Source: Bacteroides salyersiae WAL 10018 = DSM 18765 = JCM 12988 (lineage in GTDB: Bacteria > Bacteroidota > Bacteroidia > Bacteroidales > Bacteroidaceae). From it: a DNA stretch of 64,000 nt. Numbering within the stretch: position 1 is the first letter of the stretch; every line of letters starts with the position of its first letter. The stretch spans positions 675,604 to 739,603 of the forward strand of contig NZ_KB905467.1 in assembly GCF_000381365.1 (NCBI RefSeq), read 5' to 3'. Made by a program: the position numbers and the translations under genes. The notes under the pieces were generated by a model. The model was not told the DNA's origin, did not search any database, and saw only the letters and a program-made list of their open reading frames with translations. This document shows positions 60,380 to 64,000 of the stretch, piece after piece.

Positions 60380-61699
60380 ATGAAAGTTTTAAAGTTTGGA
60401 GGAACTTCCGTAGGTTCTGCACAGCGGATGAAGGAAGTAGCCAAATTGATTACCGATGGTGAAAAAAAGATTGTTGTTCTCTCGGCTATGTCGGGTACGA
60501 CAAACACATTGGTGGAGATTTCCGACTATCTGTACAAGAAGAATCCGGAAGGTGCCAACGAGATTATCAATAAGCTGGAAACTAAATATAAACAGCATAT
60601 TGACGAACTTTTTGCTACGCCGGAATATAAACAGAAAGGATTGGAAATTATCAAATCTCATTTCGACTACATCCGTTCGTATACGAAGGACCTATTCACT
60701 TTGTTCGAAGAGAAGGTAGTGCTGGCACAAGGCGAGCTGATTTCTACCGCCATGGTGAACTTCTATTTGCAGGAGTGTGGCGTGAAGTCCGTATTGCTTC
60801 CGGCTTTAGAATTCATGCGTACTGATAAAAACGCAGAACCCGACCCTATCTATATAAAAGAGAAATTGTTGGCGCAACTGGAACTTTATCCGGATGCGGA
60901 TATCTACATTACGCAAGGTTTCATCTGCCGTAATGCTTACGGTGAGATCGACAATCTGCAGCGTGGTGGCAGTGATTACACCGCTTCACTGATCGGTGCC
61001 GCCATCAATGCTTCCGAAATTCAGATATGGACGGATATCGACGGTATGCATAACAATGATCCGCGCATCGTAGACAAGACGGCACCGGTGCGTCAGTTGC
61101 ACTTCGAAGAAGCTGCCGAGTTGGCGTATTTTGGTGCAAAGATCCTTCATCCTACCTGTATTCAGCCTGCCAAGTATGCCAATATACCTGTTCGCCTGCT
61201 CAATACGATGGACCCTGAAGCACCGGGTACACTGATTTCCAATGATACGGAGAAAGGGAAGATCAAGGCGGTAGCTGCCAAAGACAATATCACCGCTATC
61301 AAGATAAAATCCAGCCGTATGTTGCTCGCTCACGGTTTCTTGCGCAAGGTGTTCGAGATCTTCGAGAGCTATCAGACTTCCATCGATATGATTTGCACAT
61401 CGGAAGTGGGAGTGTCCGTGACGGTTGATAATACCAAGCATCTGAATGAAATTCTGGATGATTTGAAGAAATACGGTACGGTGACTGTCGATAAAGAAAT
61501 GTGTATCATCTGTGTGGTAGGTGATCTTGAATGGGAGAATGTCGGTTTTGAAGCGAAAGCGCTCGATGCGATGCGAGACATTCCGGTGCGTATGATCTCG
61601 TTCGGTGGCAGCAACTACAACATCTCTTTCCTCATTCGTGAGTGCGATAAGAAGGTAGCGTTGCAGTCGCTGAGTGATATGCTGTTCAACGGAAAATAA
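60380..61699 (+). CDS. lysC: Aspartate kinase, monofunctional
   Basis: The 439-residue protein starts MKVLKFGGTSVGSAQRMKEV and has VVLSAMSGTTNTL, an active-site LQRGGSDYTASLIGAAI (about 192), WTDIDGMHNNDPR, and two C-terminal ACT units (from SSRMLLAHGFLRKVFEIF; MICTSEVGVSVTVDN) for allosteric control. There is no fused homoserine dehydrogenase. It makes aspartyl phosphate for lysine, threonine and methionine. lysA follows, consistent with a lysine-directed isozyme. Confidence 0.95.
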   Translation: MKVLKFGGTSVGSAQRMKEVAKLITDGEKKIVVLSAMSGTTNTLVEISDYLYKKNPEGANEIINKLETKYKQHIDELFATPEYKQKGLEIIKSHFDYIRSYTKDLFTLFEEKVVLAQGELISTAMVNFYLQECGVKSVLLPALEFMRTDKNAEPDPIYIKEKLLAQLELYPDADIYITQGFICRNAYGEIDNLQRGGSDYTASLIGAAINASEIQIWTDIDGMHNNDPRIVDKTAPVRQLHFEEAAELAYFGAKILHPTCIQPAKYANIPVRLLNTMDPEAPGTLISNDTEKGKIKAVAAKDNITAIKIKSSRMLLAHGFLRKVFEIFESYQTSIDMICTSEVGVSVTVDNTKHLNEILDDLKKYGTVTVDKEMCIICVVGDLEWENVGFEAKALDAMRDIPVRMISFGGSNYNISFLIRECDKKVALQSLSDMLFNGK

Positions 61700-61725
61700 T
61701 ATAATCACATTTCACTACGGAAAGT

Positions 61726-61788
61726 ACACAGGGGACACGGAGTTTTAAATTGTTCGGTAATCAAAATAAAAACTCTGTGCCCTCTGTC
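61726..61788. repeat. Imperfect inverted repeat between lysC and lysA
   Basis: ACACAGGGGACACGGAGTTTT faces AAAACTCTGTGCCCTCTGT across about 22 bases. The arms pair with a few mismatches. It may be a dispersed palindromic repeat or a terminator/attenuator between the two genes. Confidence 0.6.
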
Positions 61789-61823
61789 TTTTCTGTGGAC
61801 GAAGCTAAACAAAGAGTTTTTTT

Positions 61824-62984
61824 ATGAAAGGAATATTCCCTATTGATAAGTTTCGTGAGTTGCGTACTCCTTTTTATTACTATGATACGAAAGTTTTGCG
61901 CGATACGCTGGATGCCGTCAATAAAGAAGTTGCCCGTTACGAACGTTTTGACGTGCATTATGCTGTAAAGGCGAATGCCAATTCGAAGGTACTTACCATA
62001 ATCCGTGAGAGTGGCATGGGAGCCGATTGTGTGAGTGGCGGTGAAATTCGTGCGGCGGTGAAAGCCGGTTTCCCGGCACAGAAGATTGTTTTTGCCGGTG
62101 TAGGCAAAGCGGATTGGGAGATTGAACTCGGTCTGGATTACAACATTTTCTGTTTCAATGTAGAGTCTATCCCCGAACTGGAGGTCATCAACGAACTGGC
62201 TGCCGCGAAAGGCAAAGTGGCCAATGTCGCTTTCCGTATCAATCCGAATGTGGGGGCGCATACCCATGCGAATATTACTACCGGACTGGCAGAGAATAAG
62301 TTTGGCATCAGCATGGAAGATATGGATAAAGTGATCGACGTGGCGCAGGAGATGAAGAATGTCAATTTCATCGGCCTGCATTTCCATATCGGTTCGCAGA
62401 TATTGGATATGGGAGACTTCATAGCCCTGTGCAATCGTGTGAATGAGTTGCAGGACAGGCTTGAGGCGCGTCAGATATTTGTGAAACATATCAATGTAGG
62501 TGGTGGACTGGGCATTGATTATGATCACCCCAACCGTCAGTCGATTCCGGATTTCAAGAGTTATTTCTCTACGTATGCCGGACAGTTGAAGTTGCGGCCT
62601 CACCAGACTTTGCACTTTGAGTTGGGACGCGCTGTGGTGGGGCAGTGTGGTACGCTTATCTCTAAAGTGCTGTATGTGAAGCAAGGGGTAAACAAGAAAT
62701 TTGCCATACTCGATGCCGGGATGACGGATTTGATCCGTCCGGCTCTTTATCAGGCACATCATAAGATGGAGAACCTCACTTCGGACGAGACGATGCAAAC
62801 GTACGATGTGGTAGGCCCGATCTGTGAATCGTCCGATGTTTTCGGCAAGGCGATAGACTTGAACAAGGTGAAACGGGGGGATTTGATTGCCCTACGTTCC
62901 GCCGGTGCTTATGGCGAAATTATGGCGTCCGGTTATAATTGTCGTGAGTTGCCTAAAGGATATCTCTCGGACGAGTTTGTATAA
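61824..62984 (+). CDS. lysA: Diaminopimelate decarboxylase
   Basis: The 386-residue PLP enzyme has FDVHYAVKANANSKVL with the PLP lysine (about 50), GADCVSGGEIRAAVKAG, LHFHIGSQILD near 190, GGGLGIDYDHP and the active-site CESSDVFG (about 337), then GAYGEIMASGYN. It forms L-lysine from meso-diaminopimelate, the last lysine step. The protein is shorter at the N-terminus than many LysA proteins but aligns from the FYYYDT strand. Confidence 0.95.
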   Translation: MKGIFPIDKFRELRTPFYYYDTKVLRDTLDAVNKEVARYERFDVHYAVKANANSKVLTIIRESGMGADCVSGGEIRAAVKAGFPAQKIVFAGVGKADWEIELGLDYNIFCFNVESIPELEVINELAAAKGKVANVAFRINPNVGAHTHANITTGLAENKFGISMEDMDKVIDVAQEMKNVNFIGLHFHIGSQILDMGDFIALCNRVNELQDRLEARQIFVKHINVGGGLGIDYDHPNRQSIPDFKSYFSTYAGQLKLRPHQTLHFELGRAVVGQCGTLISKVLYVKQGVNKKFAILDAGMTDLIRPALYQAHHKMENLTSDETMQTYDVVGPICESSDVFGKAIDLNKVKRGDLIALRSAGAYGEIMASGYNCRELPKGYLSDEFV

Positions 62985-63033
62985 TAAATTAAAAAAAAGA
63001 GATTCGGTTGAACAAATTAAACAGTATTCTTGT

Positions 63034-63041
63034 TATTTTTG
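63034..63041 (+). promoter_or_regulatory. -7 box TATTTTTG of the ferritin gene
   Basis: This is an exact TAnnTTTG match 32 bases before the ferritin ATG. A GGTTG at 63006-63010 is the only -33-like element, at 23-nt spacing. Confidence 0.55.
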
Positions 63042-63073
63042 TAATCATTTCAATCAAATAAATACAAACGATT

Positions 63074-63556
63074 ATGATTTCAGAAAAATTACAAAATGCA
63101 ATTAATGAGCAGATAACTGCCGAGATGTGGTCTGCTAACCTGTACTTGTCTATGTCTTTCTACTTTGAAAAAGAAGGATTTAGCGGATTTGCCAATTGGA
63201 TGAAAAAGCAATCTCAGGAAGAGTTGGAACATGCTTATGTCATGGCCGATTATATTATCAAGCGTGGCGGTGTAGCTAAAGTTGATAAAATAGACGTAGT
63301 TCCTTCAGGATGGGGCACTCCGTTGGAAGTGTTCGAGCACGTTTACAAGCACGAATGCCATGTTTCTAAAATGATTGACGAACTGGTATCTGTTGCTTCT
63401 GCCGAAAGAGACAATGCTACTCAGGATTTCCTTTGGGGATTTGTTCGCGAACAGGTGGAAGAAGAAGCAACTGCACAAGGCATTGTTGATAAGATCAAGA
63501 AAGCCGGTGATGCAGGAATATTCTTTATCGATTCTCAGCTGGGACAGCGCAAATAA
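63074..63556 (+). CDS. ftnA: Bacterial non-haem ferritin
   Basis: The 160-residue four-helix protein has ferroxidase-centre residues in EMWSANLYLSMSFYFEKEGF (Glu17 region), QSQEELEHAYVMADYI (Glu and His near 50-53) and REQVEEEATAQGIVD (Glu near 127-130). It oxidises and stores iron in a 24-mer cage. It has its own promoter and a strong hairpin downstream. Confidence 0.95.
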   Translation: MISEKLQNAINEQITAEMWSANLYLSMSFYFEKEGFSGFANWMKKQSQEELEHAYVMADYIIKRGGVAKVDKIDVVPSGWGTPLEVFEHVYKHECHVSKMIDELVSVASAERDNATQDFLWGFVREQVEEEATAQGIVDKIKKAGDAGIFFIDSQLGQRK

Positions 63557-63666
63557 GTTTCTGTTGAAGATATACCGTACAGATAATACGAAGAGGGTAT
63601 GTCAAAACGTAATTTGATGAAAGGACAACTTTTAATCTGAGACTTGACTCCCTAAATCAATGATGA

Positions 63667-63714
63667 AAAGAGCCATATCATTACTCAAAAACAGAGTTTG
63701 ATATGGCTCTTTTA
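63667..63714. terminator. Hairpin terminator between ferritin and the last gene
   Basis: AAAGAGCCATATCA pairs with TGATATGGCTCTTT, followed by TATAATT on the plus strand and A-rich sequence before it, so it can work in both directions between the converging genes. Confidence 0.8.
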
Positions 63715-63778
63715 TAATTGTTAGTTACAATCTATAACTTTTTAGAGTGGTCATTTTAGTTTTGACACACCCTCTTTC

Positions 63779-63994
63779 TTATTTCTTTTTAGGCGTTCCC
63801 CGTTCCATCGTGCTCAGGTAGATTTCCAGTGAGCGGGTCGATATCTGTATCTCTCTTAATGATACTCCCAATGAAGCAATCAGCAGGAGCAATGCCAGTC
63901 CGAAGATGTATGCCGAAAGTAGTTGTAGCCCGATATAAATCAGGAACATACTGATCACACAGAAAAATAGGCTGGCAATACCCAATCCTTGCAT
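63779..63994 (-). CDS. Small membrane protein, probably the C-terminal part of a DUF2721-like protein cut by the window end
   Basis: The 71 residues visible have two hydrophobic helices (IASLFFCVISMFLIYIGLQL and YIFGLALLLLIASLGVSL), then REIQISTRSLEIYLSTMER, and a basic end. The pattern of two helices followed by E-I-x-x-S resembles the end of DUF2721 proteins. The ATG at 63994 is only a few bases from the window end, so the true start may lie beyond it. Confidence 0.6.
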   Translation of the reverse strand: MQGLGIASLFFCVISMFLIYIGLQLLSAYIFGLALLLLIASLGVSLREIQISTRSLEIYLSTMERGTPKKK

Positions 63995-64000
63995 CGTACG

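Overview
The window looks like a chromosomal segment of a gut Bacteroides, most likely of the B. fragilis group. The evidence is a capsular polysaccharide (CPS) locus with UpxY/UpxZ regulators, an invertible promoter, Bacteroides-type promoters (TTTG, 19-20 nt, TAnnTTTG), and several Bacteroidales families (VirE-like protein, DUF3575/DUF3868, DUF6922). The species is an inference; the genus is well supported.

Layout. (1) 1-2.8 kb: a VirE-type P-loop protein and a small frame-broken gene, both on the minus strand. (2) 2.97-3.21 kb: a perfect 36-bp inverted repeat enclosing a near-consensus promoter that points into the CPS operon, so the sequenced molecule is in the ON state. (3) 3.4-24.7 kb: one CPS operon: upxY, upxZ, Wza-like export lipoprotein, Wzc-like co-polymerase/kinase with a Gly-Tyr tail, flippase, nitroreductase-like protein, pyruvyltransferase, four glycosyltransferases, polymerase, deacetylase-like protein, wecC and wecB for ManNAcA, heparinase-fold protein, epimerase/reductase and an initiating WecA/MraY-type transferase. 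The middle (about 8-17.4 kb) is clearly more AT-rich than both ends, as expected for an exchanged cassette. (4) 24.7-26.6 kb: two toxin-antitoxin pairs (HigBA-like; DUF6922-AbiEii). (5) 26.7-43.5 kb: housekeeping and niche genes: a double GNAT protein, lactate permease, DUF3575/OmpA-like pair, DMT exporter, an rclA-rclC-like pair for hypochlorite stress, an esterase, an AraC regulator with divergent lipoprotein and acetyltransferase genes, DedA, and a PhoU-like/Pit phosphate pair. (6) 43.6-54.6 kb: an accessory island. It holds an ATPase pseudogene, a minus-strand group (AAA+ ATPase, phosphoesterase, PD-(D/E)XK-like nuclease, two unknowns) and a divergent plus-strand group (WYL regulator, DnaQ-like exonuclease, DUF262-DUF1524 protein, second DUF262 protein). 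It ends in an IS-end-like relic and two identical tRNA-Asp genes. (7) 55.5-64 kb: purU, hisH-hisA-hisF-hisIE-ftsE, lysC, lysA, ferritin and the end of a small membrane protein.

The most interesting parts are the island at 44-54.5 kb, which has the make-up of a defence locus not matching a named system I know as a whole, and the phase-variable CPS promoter. Several intergenic repeat families also recur, and one copy appears inserted in frame inside a CPS gene. No CRISPR array, rRNA, complete insertion sequence or integrase was seen.
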